Part shown: in pieces, positions 49,540 through 60,017 of the stretch | Numbering within the stretch: position 1 is the first letter of the stretch | How the letters are laid out: each line of letters starts with the position of its first letter | The notes under the pieces: generated by a model | The model's database searches: none | What the model was told of the DNA's origin: nothing | The model's input: the letters and a program-made list of their open reading frames with translations, nothing else | Assembly: GCA_907165275.2 (NCBI GenBank) | Contig: OU015653.1 | Location: 5,300,001 to 5,364,000, forward strand | Direction: 5' to 3' | Length of the DNA stretch: 64,000 bases | Origin: Zygaena filipendulae | Taxonomy: Eukaryota > Arthropoda > Insecta > Lepidoptera > Zygaenidae | Made by a program: the position numbers and the translations under genes

Positions 49540-49890
49540 TTTAATTGCTTACCTTCTGTGCTCTTGTTCTGCTCGTGGCAGGGAAAAAAATGGGCACCAT
49601 ATTGCGTCCAGCCAGCGAAATAACCACCGCGAAAGAGAAATTTACAAATAAAAGAAAGAATAGTTACACGGTGCATTTAAAATTAGAACCCTTTAGGGCG
49701 CCACGCCGCCAGACAAAGGGTCCAATGGCAAATTGTCGGCAGGTAGCGAATATGTCGAAATGGAGTCCCGATAATTAAAGGGCTTCAGTTTAATAAATGG
49801 CACTTTTTCTAAATTATGAAAGGCACATCGCGCCATACGGTCGTACCTGCGTAGACCCTTTCGCAAAATAGATAATTTAGATGGTTGCCA
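49540..49890. promoter_or_regulatory. Candidate regulatory island
   Basis: GGGCACCATATTGCGTCCAG, TTAGGGCGCCACGCCGCCAG and GAGTCCCGATAATTAAAGGG. Low repeat content and no motif in the 73-77 codon frames on both strands. Confidence 0.3.
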
Positions 49891-49999
49891 AAAAATTTTT
49901 ATTGTTGTTTCCAATTATTTATTTATTTTACATGATACAGAAGAAATTATTATTTAAACAATTATGTGAAAGGAATATAATATTATCATACCTAATTAT

Positions 50000-52900
50000 A
50001 ATAACATTAACTCTTAACTCTTTTAGGTATAATCCCAAAATAGAAAGATCACGGTTTTGACTTATTTAGATATTATTAAATACCTACCTACGCACTTTTC
50101 TATTTAGTTACCTACCTACGTAGGTTAGGTATGTTGTTGTATGTTTCTTCGGCATTTGTCTAAACTTTTCCTAGATATTACGAAATATCAACTTGCCTTA
50201 GGCATCAAAAGATGTCAAAGATCAATTTAGCAAAAACCGCATTGAAAGCAATTCTTACTGATAACTAAGAAGGTAGCCACCGCTTGGGTAAATAACGATA
50301 TTTGAGTAGGACGATCCACTATCTAACAATACTTCTTAGAAATAGGTTTGATTTTTGTTTATATTGTCATCGCGATAAAACATTATTAAATAAAAGGGTA
50401 CAATAGGTTAGCAACGACACCCTTTTGCCTAGAGGCAATGAACTGGATCGTGATGACTCGTAATTCTGATGTTTTCGTTGTTAAAATCGCATTTCCTCAG
50501 GAAGATATTTAGCAAAATCACCGGAGCGAGTACGAGAGTGATCCCTGCCATGTTGCTACAAAGGCCTGTCTCCCAAACAATGCCCTTGGAGACTATTTAA
50601 AACGAATCCCTTAACGACACCTACGCTAATAGTAAAGTAGCCAAGAATAGCGTATGGCACAAATGTGGCAGTGAAGCGATAAAATAATAAAAATATTCTA
50701 GATCTTTTAATATTATGCTACAAACTGCCTCACTGCAGGTATACAATATATATACACATCCCACAGAGCTGATGCCGCAAGTGTGTAGTTTGATACACTT
50801 TTGTTTTCATCTGTTTGTATAACTGTTGCTGTGATGTCTGTTATACATGCCTACAGGAACCTTCTGGGGCATATCCATCATCTCCAACTGTGTTAATTTA
50901 ATCGTAATTTCGTCTACTTATTGTAATATTGATTTTACAAGCCGTGTTTATGGACAAAATTTCAATGCAAGGTTAAAATAAAGTATGGAGGAAGGGTCCA
51001 ATATTACTAGATACTTATTAATATAATGTTGTAGGTACTTTTTTAAAGCTAAAGGATAAATATAAAAACATTGTTATTTTATTATGATTGCAAACAAATG
51101 GGCTATAGTTTGAAAGCTCCGATGCAAAGGCATAGAAACCCCGCTATTCTCTAACGCTTGTTACTTGGGTCATTCGATGCGGAAGCAAGCACCACGCTCC
51201 GCCGAGTGCCGCCTGCCAGCACAGCCAACACAATGGCACATTCAACCATGAAAATAACTCTTGCCGGTAATCCTTTACCAGCCCGCAGCAAAACCTTTCG
51301 AGAGCGATAGCCCAAGTAATATTTATCAAATATTGTCAAATATTTAAGTAGAGACACCATTATGCACCGTATCAGACATCCGAAAGAAGGCTGCCACGTA
51401 GGGGTTGTACTGGAAACTTATAAAATTCTGCATATAGATACGTAACTCCATGATATAATATAAATATGGTTTATAATATCTACCATATCGCAATAATTAT
51501 TTATCTCTGTCCTCTATACCACGGATGGAATACTAGGTTTGGCGACCTGCTACTTTATGTATTTTTTCATATTATTTAATCATATTATTGTTTTATATTC
51601 CGTTTTTAAATCCAGAAATCCAAGCGGGCGAACCGCAGAGACCGTTTAAAAATAAATTCACCGATAAACATGAAATTTGGAATACGGCTAGGTATATTCG
51701 TATAAAGTTTAGGTATATAGTTAACTATAGTAGTTTGAAACGTTCAAATCAGAAAATTTGGTTCAAATGACAAAATTAAATTTACCTATGTTTAAAAGGA
51801 ATGTAGTAATTTTATGCGTATTAAAAGATTAAGAAATATTGTATTTTATACATAATTATGTAGATACCTAAGTACTTGTAACGAAATGCGTTATGCGAAA
51901 CAGTTACGGGTACCTACCTACATGCGGCAATTCTTAGTCAACTTTTTATAAATAGCCACCAAACAAACGAATCTGAACACAATTGCTGGTCATTAATACA
52001 TGTCGAGCTGAAACTGCGAGCGACATTTGAACTAAGATCACATCATTAATATTAAGTACTGCCCACCTCAGTGTAGGCGGTGCTCGCTCGAAAAGGATAA
52101 ATTTCATGGAGAAATGCTTTCACCCTTTATGACTTCTATAGTATAAAACTATCTTTTGTCATTGAAAACGACGTGTTATTCACTTGATGTACGTGTTAGT
52201 GCAGCTCGTCTTACGTACCTACCTCTAGTGAAGATCATGATTTTATGCTTGTCTATTAAATTAACTGTTAAAGACATATCTGATGTGTTTATAATATTCA
52301 ATTCATTGATCAACTGCTGTTGATGATGCCATCATATTTTAACCGACTACAAAAAAGATATATTTATTAAGACCTAGGTAGGTACTTATTAAGGATACAA
52401 ACCGTAAGCAAAATTTATACTTTGTACAAAAATACTTACCTAAAAACAAAATACCTATAAGTATTAGGTATACCTACTTAGTTAATTTTGACTGGAATTT
52501 GTAGCTTTCATTATTTTATTGTGATGTGTTTTATATCTACTCGCACAATACGTAGAGATATTATAGCGACCGATAGCGCAAGTGTGTATGACAGGTAGCA
52601 ATGCCTAGTGTTATTTTCCCATAAGGAATCCTAAGATTTATGGCCGACCTATTGGAATTCCAAGGATATGAATACCACATATAAATAGTTTCGCTATTTA
52701 AGTGAATAGGTACTTGAGATGTTGTCTCTACAATATTTTGCACAAAGCAGTTTAGGTACCTACTGTGGGTACCTACAGAGGTGTAAGTACCTAACCAACA
52801 TACTGATATATATATATATATATGTACATATCTATACCTAGGTACGTATAATTTCAAAAACTGCTTTTATGTAGGTACCTACTCCTTATAGGTATAAAAA

Positions 52901-53354
52901 AACAATAATTTGGGTACAAAATAATCAAAGGCTGAGAGCATACTTATAAGCTCCTCTATTTAAAAAAAATACTGATGGTGAGTGTAGAGTGTAGGTAGGC
53001 AGTACGCGATGCGTACAAAGCGAAACAAAGTTGGCGCGTTCAACCCATTAACTCGACGGGGGCTCATGATCACTTTGCTGATGTTAATTTATGTGCTTTG
53101 TCGCTTTGTCCACTACACAAAAGGCACATTTTTATAGCGTTTGGCTGCCGGACACCCAGATTAACATCTACCTACTGCTTGGTTTCGGCTTTCCCTCGTT
53201 TTGTGCAAGAACACAATGGACCATCTAACTGGGCACCTGGCATCTGACAGTAATAGATATTTTGTGGAAAAAAAGTCTATAATTTTATGTCAAACAAGAA
53301 TAGAAAAGTACTTGCTTTTAAACCGTTCTATAGTTGTTAAACTATAAGTAGATA
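50000..53354. other. Spacer downstream of the SUN gene, no gene seen
   Basis: Mostly AT-rich. Blocks at 50460-50660, 51150-51320 and 52980-53230 are more balanced, but frames there (60-70 codons) match nothing I recognise. Confidence 0.45.
52803..52822. repeat. (TA)n microsatellite
   Basis: An uninterrupted TA dinucleotide run in an AT-rich spacer. Confidence 0.7.
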
Positions 53355-53360
53355 TTTATT
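53355..53360 (-). terminator. Polyadenylation signal candidate of the SUN gene
   Basis: TTTATT on the plus strand is AATAAA on the minus strand, 72 bases beyond the SUN stop codon. It is the first canonical signal downstream in an AT-rich stretch. Confidence 0.45.
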
Positions 53361-53431
53361 TAATGCAGGTAGACAAGGGATGAATAAGTTTCATTAGTCA
53401 TTTCATGTATGTAATGTATACATCTAGTTTT

Positions 53432-56117
53432 CTATTCGTTTTCGATTCGTAGATCTGCGTCGTCTACCATAACGGTTTGGGGTGCTTGTCCCGGCAACAG
53501 TTCACCATGGATCCTGACGCGGTACACGCAGGTGTAGACCGGGTGGCCCCAATTAGAGAGTATGCGCACGCGCACCAAGTTATAGCCTGTCGCTGACGGT
53601 CTCTGCACCTCGAAGTATTGAATGGGCGAACCTTCCTTGTCATATTCGAAATCACCGAACTCATATGGGCGCTGATCTCCACGATACTCCAAACCTTCTA
53701 ATCGAAAATGACGAGGAGCTGCCGATATTTCTCTATCAAAGAATTTGGAATTATTCAATAAACAAACAGATAACTACGTATTAGGTATAAGTTGTCGTCA
53801 ATCAATAGAGTGCCTACAGAGACAGACAGTCCACGTATCATAGCATAACGTATGATATATGGAAATACGAGTATATAAATGTTACCACAAAAAAAAGAAG
53901 AGCATTCTGTAACAATCACCTTGACGGCGATATATGTGGAGGTATGTGTTCGAGGCTGACTCCGGTGACTTGCACTGTGCCCAAGAGGCGGAGGATGGCC
54001 TCTCCTTTAGAGCCCTTGAACGCCCAGCACTCGCCGGGCATAGAGCCCGGGCGGATCACGGCTTGAGCCCCGAGGTTCTGGCGCGACATCCAGGACACCA
54101 ACACGTGCAGCATCCAGCTCACCGGCGTCTCGTATATCATGTGCTCGATAGTGTCACCTGTGTCGACAACGCGCCCGCCAGCTGACTCCAGCGCATAGTC
54201 CACCACCTACATGTTGTTTAATAGATTTAATTTATACCTGATAAGGTCCCTAGCAATGTTTTGATAGAGTGTGCCCTTGGCGAGGTCTAATTGACGCACT
54301 ATACAAAGTGTAATAATCACTATTTCAGATCATCTATACTGACAGCAATATTGTATTAGGAAATCCACTTTCAGATCGGCAGCTTATTATGTTTAATAAA
54401 CTTGTATGAGTTTAACTCCGATTATTTACTGAAACTACATACCTACCTACCTTTTATTCAAGGTTGTTCACTTGTTCAGTCTTAGATTTAATTTCATTAT
54501 TTTCTAATTATGTTGCTGCAATCGTTAATGAGTTCCTTGAGGAGTTCCTATATACCTACTCACCTACTTGCTACTAAGGTAGATAAGCGACAAACTTGTT
54601 TACCTTCATAATATTCAATACTAAGCGTTTTTTGAGAACAAATTCTAAGTTTATCCTACTTCCTACTAATATTATAAACGCGAAAGTTTGTAAGTATATG
54701 TATGGATGGATGGATGGATGTTTGTTACTCTTTCACGCAAAAACTACTAGATGGATTTAAATGAAACTTTACAATAATATAGTTTATACATCAGATTAAC
54801 ACATAGGGTACTTTTTATCCTGGAATTCCCGCGGGAACTCTGAAATTAACGCGGGTGAAACCGCGGGGCACAACTAGTAAGTTCATAATTTGTTTTTCTT
54901 GATTCAACCAAACGGCATTATTGTTATGTAATTAAGCTCATTATTAAAGAATTTTAAAAGGTCCCTAGCGATCAGAAAATGTAAGCATTGTTATACGTTT
55001 GACATCAGTCTAGATATTATGTAAAAACACAGTCAACTCTGTTGTCTGCTGCTGCTACTGCGAGTAGTTAGCTAACTTGTTATTCCTAACAATAATAATA
55101 AAATACTTGCATAGTGGCCGTCGAAGTGCACTTTGTCCGCGATTCAACTATATTATTTAACGTCAAACGCGGCTTTAGGCGTTTTTTTAAACTTCAAAAA
55201 GGTGTTATCAATTCGGTTGTATTTTTTTAATACCGCAACCTCTTTTTGACCTTAAGAGATAAGTAGATAGTTGGTAAATAACGATGCCTAGATCACCTGT
55301 CTATCATATTCATGAACGTCGAGTGCCTGCCGGCTGTTGCGGCGCACGGAAGGTTCGAGCGCGTCCTTGGCCCGCCCGGCTGCCGCGGCGACCGCCGGCA
55401 GCGCTACCGTCAACTTCTCAATTTCCGTCTGCAGACGCTCATGCTTGCGGTTCACCTTTGATCACATAATATATTAAACTAAGATCCGGCATTACCTACC
55501 ACATTTCGTATGTCGACGACACGCCCGACGCGTCAGTGTTTCCGACTTTAAAATTTATTCTCAATTCGATATCAAACATAAGATTAAGATTCTCAATTCA
55601 ATTCGGTTGGTTTTTTAAAGTGAAACTGGGCACGATATGCGCGTTGTTTTAGATAGTCCTAATAGAGATATCGACTTTAAAATTAGGTAGGTATACCTAA
55701 GCGTAAATAGAACGCGGACGTCGAAATGTATACCTAAGCTTTTCGTAAGATTGTAGAATCAAATATCTAATGGCTGCAACAACTTACTATGTATATTAGT
55801 AGGTATAGCCTGAAATCCTGGCTTACTTACAGAAATCCTGGCTTTGATAAGCATATTTATTAATGCATAATATACAGTATTTATGTGAACAGATACAGAA
55901 AGCTCTTCTGCCTCAAGATGGTATTTGCTACCTCTGAGAGTCCACGCGTTAGCTGTGTGACGACGTATTTGATGTCAGAGAAGTCTCCATCGAGCACGTC
56001 GTGCGCTGGCCACAGGTACGGGTAGGCGTGCAGCCCTAGTATCAGCGTCAACGCTATGCACACGAACAAACGGAACACGCTGCGGAAGCAACCCTCCTCG
56101 CCATACTCATAGTCCAT
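53432..56117 (-). CDS. SUN domain-containing nuclear-envelope protein (4 coding exons)
   Basis: SUN proteins sit in the inner nuclear membrane and bind KASH proteins in the perinuclear space to form LINC bridges to the cytoskeleton. I join minus-strand exons 56117-55932, 55455-55297, 54206-53920 and 53732-53432 (TAG). Donors are GAG|GTAGCA, CAG|GTGATC and AAG|GTGATT; acceptors end in AG and phases match, giving 310 residues. Residues 1-13 are acidic. Residues 14-36 are one hydrophobic membrane segment (FVCIALTLILGLHAYPYLW). Residues 50-100 are charged and helix-like, as expected for the coiled-coil stalk. Residues 116-290 are the SUN domain: VVDYALESAGG, PGECWAFKG, LEHIP and LSNWGHPVYTCVYRVRIHGE. 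Cys175 and Cys279 match the conserved Cys pair of the domain. It is short for the family and resembles SPAG4/SUN3 more than the long SUN1/klaroid type. The start is uncertain: a TAG acceptor lies just upstream of the first ATG, so a 5' exon may exist. An AATAAA for this strand lies at 53355-53360. Confidence 0.9.
54661..54877 (+). mobile_element. LEP1-type Helitron in SUN intron 2
   Basis: Complete copy from TCCTACTAATATTATAAACG to GAAACCGCGGGGCACAACTAG, including a (GGAT)n tract, lying between SUN exons 2 and 3. It is nearly identical by eye to the copy at 19927-20146 in reverse orientation, so this subfamily moved recently. Confidence 0.8.
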
Positions 56118-56570
56118 GTCGAATTTATTTCTTCGACTATAGTGTAAAGACACGATTTATATTCTCTTTGGACGCGATCACAAAGAGAGGTAATCACTGC
56201 GTTTAAAGAGAATATAGGTACTTTAATAGTAGACCGGTATGTTCTCTTAATCCTATGTGGAGAATATACACACATTTTTCTTCTTCAACTATGGCGCAGT
56301 GGTTATATGTGGGCGTCCAAGCTAAAAGATACCAGTTCTCGGCATTTAGTTTCCGAGATATAAACAGTTTTGTAAAGTTCTGTGAAAAAATTGCGTCCGC
56401 GATTTTAGTTGATTATTAATAAATGCTCAATTTTTTCAATATTATATACCTTAACCTACAATTATACATAAAAATCTATGTAACAAGCTAGTATAAGTTT
56501 ATTTCACACAAACTTTTAAAATGCTTTTTCTCAAATCAAGCTTTTTCAGTTTCAACTTCAAATGGACGCT

Positions 56571-56793
56571 GATAAGCAATAACATGTTAACCCACAAAAT
56601 TAAATTATTGATACAAAACGATTTATCGAGAGCTATAGAATGTTTTTTATTATGTGTTCACCTTATTACATTGTTTAAATGCCAACAAAATGTTAAATAT
56701 AAAAAAATGCTGAAACAAAGTGGCGCTATAATTTTAAAACACGATTTACTCAAAATTTCTCCAGTGTGGGTTAATACACTATTGCTTATCTAT
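56571..56793. mobile_element. MITE, GATAAGCAATA family, copy 2
   Basis: The ends are inverted repeats (GATAAGCAATAACATGTTAA and its near-complement TTAATACACTATTGCTTATC) about 220 bp apart. Most of the interior matches the copy at 11936-12157, with scattered base changes. The element lies upstream of the SUN gene's first coding exon on that gene's strand and could overlap its 5' leader or promoter. Confidence 0.65.
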
Positions 56794-57012
56794 GTCCAAA
56801 TGTCTAAAAAAACTGTGCGTTTTTGAATATTTTTTCAATCCTTACTATCAATCGACTATTCTAGATACCGAATCTAGTCTTAACTCAATACCCCACTACT
56901 GGTACCTTTTTACGTGAATGCCCACATTTATACCTACTCATTGATTATGGCAATCTATCGCGATTTATCGCATCTTTGGACTCAATCTACACGATTTGAT
57001 GTTTGTGTCACT

Positions 57013-57210
57013 TCTAGCACGGCCACAGTGACGTAGTGGTTATATACTCTTTGCGGCAGTGATTATACCTATTCTACCAAAGAGGATTTAATCAATCAGT
57101 AATCATATGGTCATAAGTACAGTAATTATAAAACGTGTTAATTAACAAAAAAATCGCTATATGATCTAAAAGCTATATATAATCACTGCATTCAGGTGGT
57201 CGTGCCAGTG
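57013..57210. mobile_element. Foldback MITE-like element between SUN and eIF3m
   Basis: The left arm (CTAGCACGGCCACAGTGACG, then GTAGTGGTTATATA) is roughly repeated in inverse at the right arm (TATATAATCACTGCATTCAGG, then TGGTCGTGCCAG). The core motif GCAGTGATTATA recurs near 10170, 44270, 56190 and 61325, so this is a dispersed family. No gene is encoded. Confidence 0.4.
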
Positions 57211-57296
57211 CGTATCCTCTGACAGCGGTAGCATAAGCAGCTATGTAGTTATTTACTAGTATCTATAAATTAAACAAAATAAAATTCGATTAAAAA

Positions 57297-57302
57297 TTTA
57301 TT
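57297..57302 (-). terminator. Polyadenylation signal candidate of eIF3m
   Basis: TTTATT on the plus strand (AATAAA on the minus strand) lies about 200 bases beyond the eIF3m stop at 57506. An AATATA variant closer to the stop (about 57480) is an alternative. Confidence 0.4.
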
Positions 57303-57505
57303 CAGAGAAAATATAATATTGTTGATTGAACGCGACACAGAGCTTAATGAATGAGTGATCAAAAAAGTTTATTTTGAATTCACACACGTTAGCTATATCA
57401 AAATCACTATAATATTCAATCAGAATACCATAATTTCACTTTAAATAGAAATAACTCGGGTTGGTCACAGCAGTTCCGGTTATATTGGCCAACAATGCAG
57501 TGGGC

Positions 57506-60017
57506 CTAGGACTTCTGTTGTTGTTGCTGGCTGTACTCCAGCTGAGCGGCGGCGACGGACTTCATAGCGTCGTGCGCCTGGTGCACGTTGGCGCGCCACG
57601 CCAGCAGCACGGCGCGCAGCTGCAGCCACTGCGCGCGCCCGAACGTGCGGTGCATGGTGGTGGACACGCGCACCGTGCGCTGCGCCTGGTCCATGCGCGC
57701 GCGCACCAACTTCGTCTTCAACACTGACAACAGTAAAACACAGTAAGGTCATTTTCTAGCGGAAAGTGCGAGTTCGACGTTTTTTCGTTTACCGATCTTG
57801 ACTCCAGTGTTAGGTAACAATAGTCGGTTCTCGATGGTTCTCGGGTATCGTCGTGCGAGATCATTTTTGAACACAGAAATGACTATAGAGTATAGAGACT
57901 TTGCTAATTTCAATCAATTCCAATTTTTGCACTCTTCTGTGAAGGTGTTTTTTACTACTTTTTACTTCACTGTTTGTGAAGGTACCTTGAGTTTTTAGGA
58001 TAACAATAATTATTATTTAGGACTATCAAAATATTTTCATTGTTCATAACTTTATAAAATACTACCTGTTTCCTGCAGTTTCACTTGTGGTAATTTCGGA
58101 GTTCCCATGGGAATTCTGGGTTACAATATAGCCTATGTTACTCAGGGCTAATGTAGCATTCTAATGGTAAAGAATTTTTGAAATCAGTTGAGTAGCTTTG
58201 AGTTAAATCTTAACAAACAAAAATACAAATCTTTCCTCTTTATATATTAGTACCTTCTATTATAAACGCCTCAACATCTTTCTCTTCAATCTGTAATTCA
58301 GAGGTGATTTCATCAAATGAAATGTCCGGGTTGGTTTCTGCCATTTGCATAAAGGACAATATTCTCATCTTTTTGATGTTCAGCTCATGATTTAATCCTG
58401 GAATGAAGAGGATATAACTATTAATTTCATTGATAAAAGAAACATGCTTTATTAAAAAATCATAATGAACTTACCCTGGGAGTGAACAAATTCTTTATGA
58501 TTTTTGTAGAAAGCTTGATAGCTGGACAATTTTTCAGACACAAAAATTGTCAAAAGATCGTGAATAAGCTCTCCTTCAAGAAATCTCACTGGCTTGAGGG
58601 AGAGTAATGGTTCCAACAAGAACGAATTAGGATCAGCAAGTGCAGTTACTATGCATTTAATGGCATCTTCCCTGGCATATGATGCATTTTCATCAGTATA
58701 TGTACCCAGCAGTTCAATCATTACTTTTGAGGCCATCTCACTGTAATAACAGTAATTATTATTGTTAAAATCTTAAAAGGATAACAATTATATTCAACCT
58801 TTTATTAGGTTCTTATTTAAACATTAATTTTTCATCTGTACATATAAAGAAAATGGAAGTGACAGTCAACTAAATGTGTGTGAAAGTATATAATGGTACT
58901 TATAAGAAAATACCAATTCTCTTAAAATTTGTCTGTCTGTTTGTTCCAGCTAATCTCCAGAGGGTTTGGACCGATTTTGATGTGACTTTTACTGGTAGAT
59001 AGTTTATAAGGAATAACTTAGGCTAACTTTATAAGAATTTCTGAGGAAATTCAGAAACTTCCACAGCTGAAACCACAGTGCAGCTTTATAGTAATACAGT
59101 ATTTTTTTTGTAGATTTGTATATTGGAAAGGCAACTCTGGAACTACTAAAATGGAAAAAGAACTAATGACAATTAGAAGTTTGCACCTATTTTGATCTTT
59201 CAACACTTGGTGCAATAATCTATAAAGTTTCTGCATTTGTTCATTGGATGGTGGACAGCTTGCAAACTCTTTTCTTAGTTGATCAACCCCAGTGAAGACT
59301 TCTCGTACTGCCCCGACTCGAGCAGCCAACTCAATGACATGGTAGTACACATGATATCTCAAGGGAGAATTAGCTTCCAGATTGTTGTACAGTCGCCATA
59401 ATCTGAAATCAAAAATATCAAATATATTCCTTAATTCTACTTCCTTGGTAAAAAATCAATTTTCAAAGATCTACATTTTTAAGTTAAACTATAGGTATAT
59501 TATGGACAACTTACGATTGTAATGCTACTAAACCAAGTTTTGGGCCTGGAGCTTTAGTTAATCTCTGGCTGAAAGCCACAATCAAATTTTCACCTCTCTC
59601 CAAAGGTATCTGTGAAAAACACAAAAATCTTGTATTTACTATGCTAAGGCACAAAACTCCATAATATTTTAGGAATACTTACGGACACCATAATGGAAAC
59701 AATACTATTTAACACAGCTTCAATTTCTGTCTCATTACTCTCTTTGAAGCAAACATCACAAGCCCCAACGATTTTATGTAAATCATCTTCAATACCTTTT
59801 GGTGATTTTTCTTCTGAAATTTCGGCCCCGAGACTTTTAAGGTGTTTTTTTATTTCTTGCGTCTAAAAATTTAAGAAAAACTAAAAGATTTTTCAAACAA
59901 ATGCCAATCGGCACCAATTCATCTATTATTTAATAACGTTGAATGGATTAGGTTATGTCTCTGACTTACTTGATCGTCTAGCGATATGTCCATAAAAACT
60001 GCAGGTGAGCCGTGCAT
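57506..60017 (-). CDS. eIF3m: Eukaryotic translation initiation factor 3 subunit M (7 coding exons)
   Basis: eIF3m is a PCI-domain subunit of the eIF3 complex, which loads mRNA and initiator tRNA on the 40S ribosome in the cytoplasm. Minus-strand exons are 60017-59970, 59862-59683, 59609-59515, 59402-59187, 58740-58475, 58397-58254 and 57723-57506 (TAG). All junctions are GT-AG and phases agree, giving 388 residues against about 374 in human. Diagnostic stretches are [11 protein letters not shown] and [11 protein letters not shown] (exon 2), [10 protein letters not shown] and the PCI core [19 protein letters not shown] (exon 5), [20 protein letters not shown] (exon 6, winged helix) and [14 protein letters not shown] (exon 7). 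A second in-frame ATG (59993) could be used instead of 60017. The last exon is strikingly GC-rich (runs of CGC and GCG codons) while exons 2-6 are AT-rich. Intron 4 (58.93-59.09 kb) and intron 6 (58.06-58.25 kb) hold Helitron-like remnants. The gene is divergent from Elp4 and tandem with the SUN gene. Confidence 0.96.
58062..58252 (-). mobile_element. Degenerate LEP1-type Helitron in eIF3m intron 6
   Basis: Read on the minus strand it runs from TACTAATATATAAA to GGGAACTCCGAAATTACCAC and a decayed GTGAAACTGCAGGAAACAG tail. It fills much of intron 6 and its 5' end coincides with the splice donor of eIF3m exon 6. Confidence 0.65.
58927..59091 (+). mobile_element. Helitron-like remnant in eIF3m intron 4
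   Basis: Contains GTCTGTCTGTTTGTTCCAGC, GGACCGATTTTGATGTGAC and TTCTGAGGAAATTCAGAAAC, the same order as in the copy at 42080-42345 (related repeat variant). The 3' CTAG end is lost. Confidence 0.5.

Noticed and set aside
53934..54185. 83-codon plus-strand frame
   Set aside because: Antisense shadow of SUN exon 3.
55081..55180. Possible extra SUN exon reading DKVHFDGHYA
   Set aside because: Its frame has no clean acceptor and a TGA just upstream; exon 2 joins exon 3 directly in phase 0 and gives the expected family sequence.
55284..55469. 61-codon plus-strand frame
   Set aside because: Antisense shadow of SUN exon 2, which is supported by matching phases and stalk-like sequence.
57461..57752. 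Frames of 88 and 90 codons overlapping the end of eIF3m
   Set aside because: They are shadows of the GC-rich eIF3m exon 7 in other frames; the 57506-57723 frame alone matches the family.
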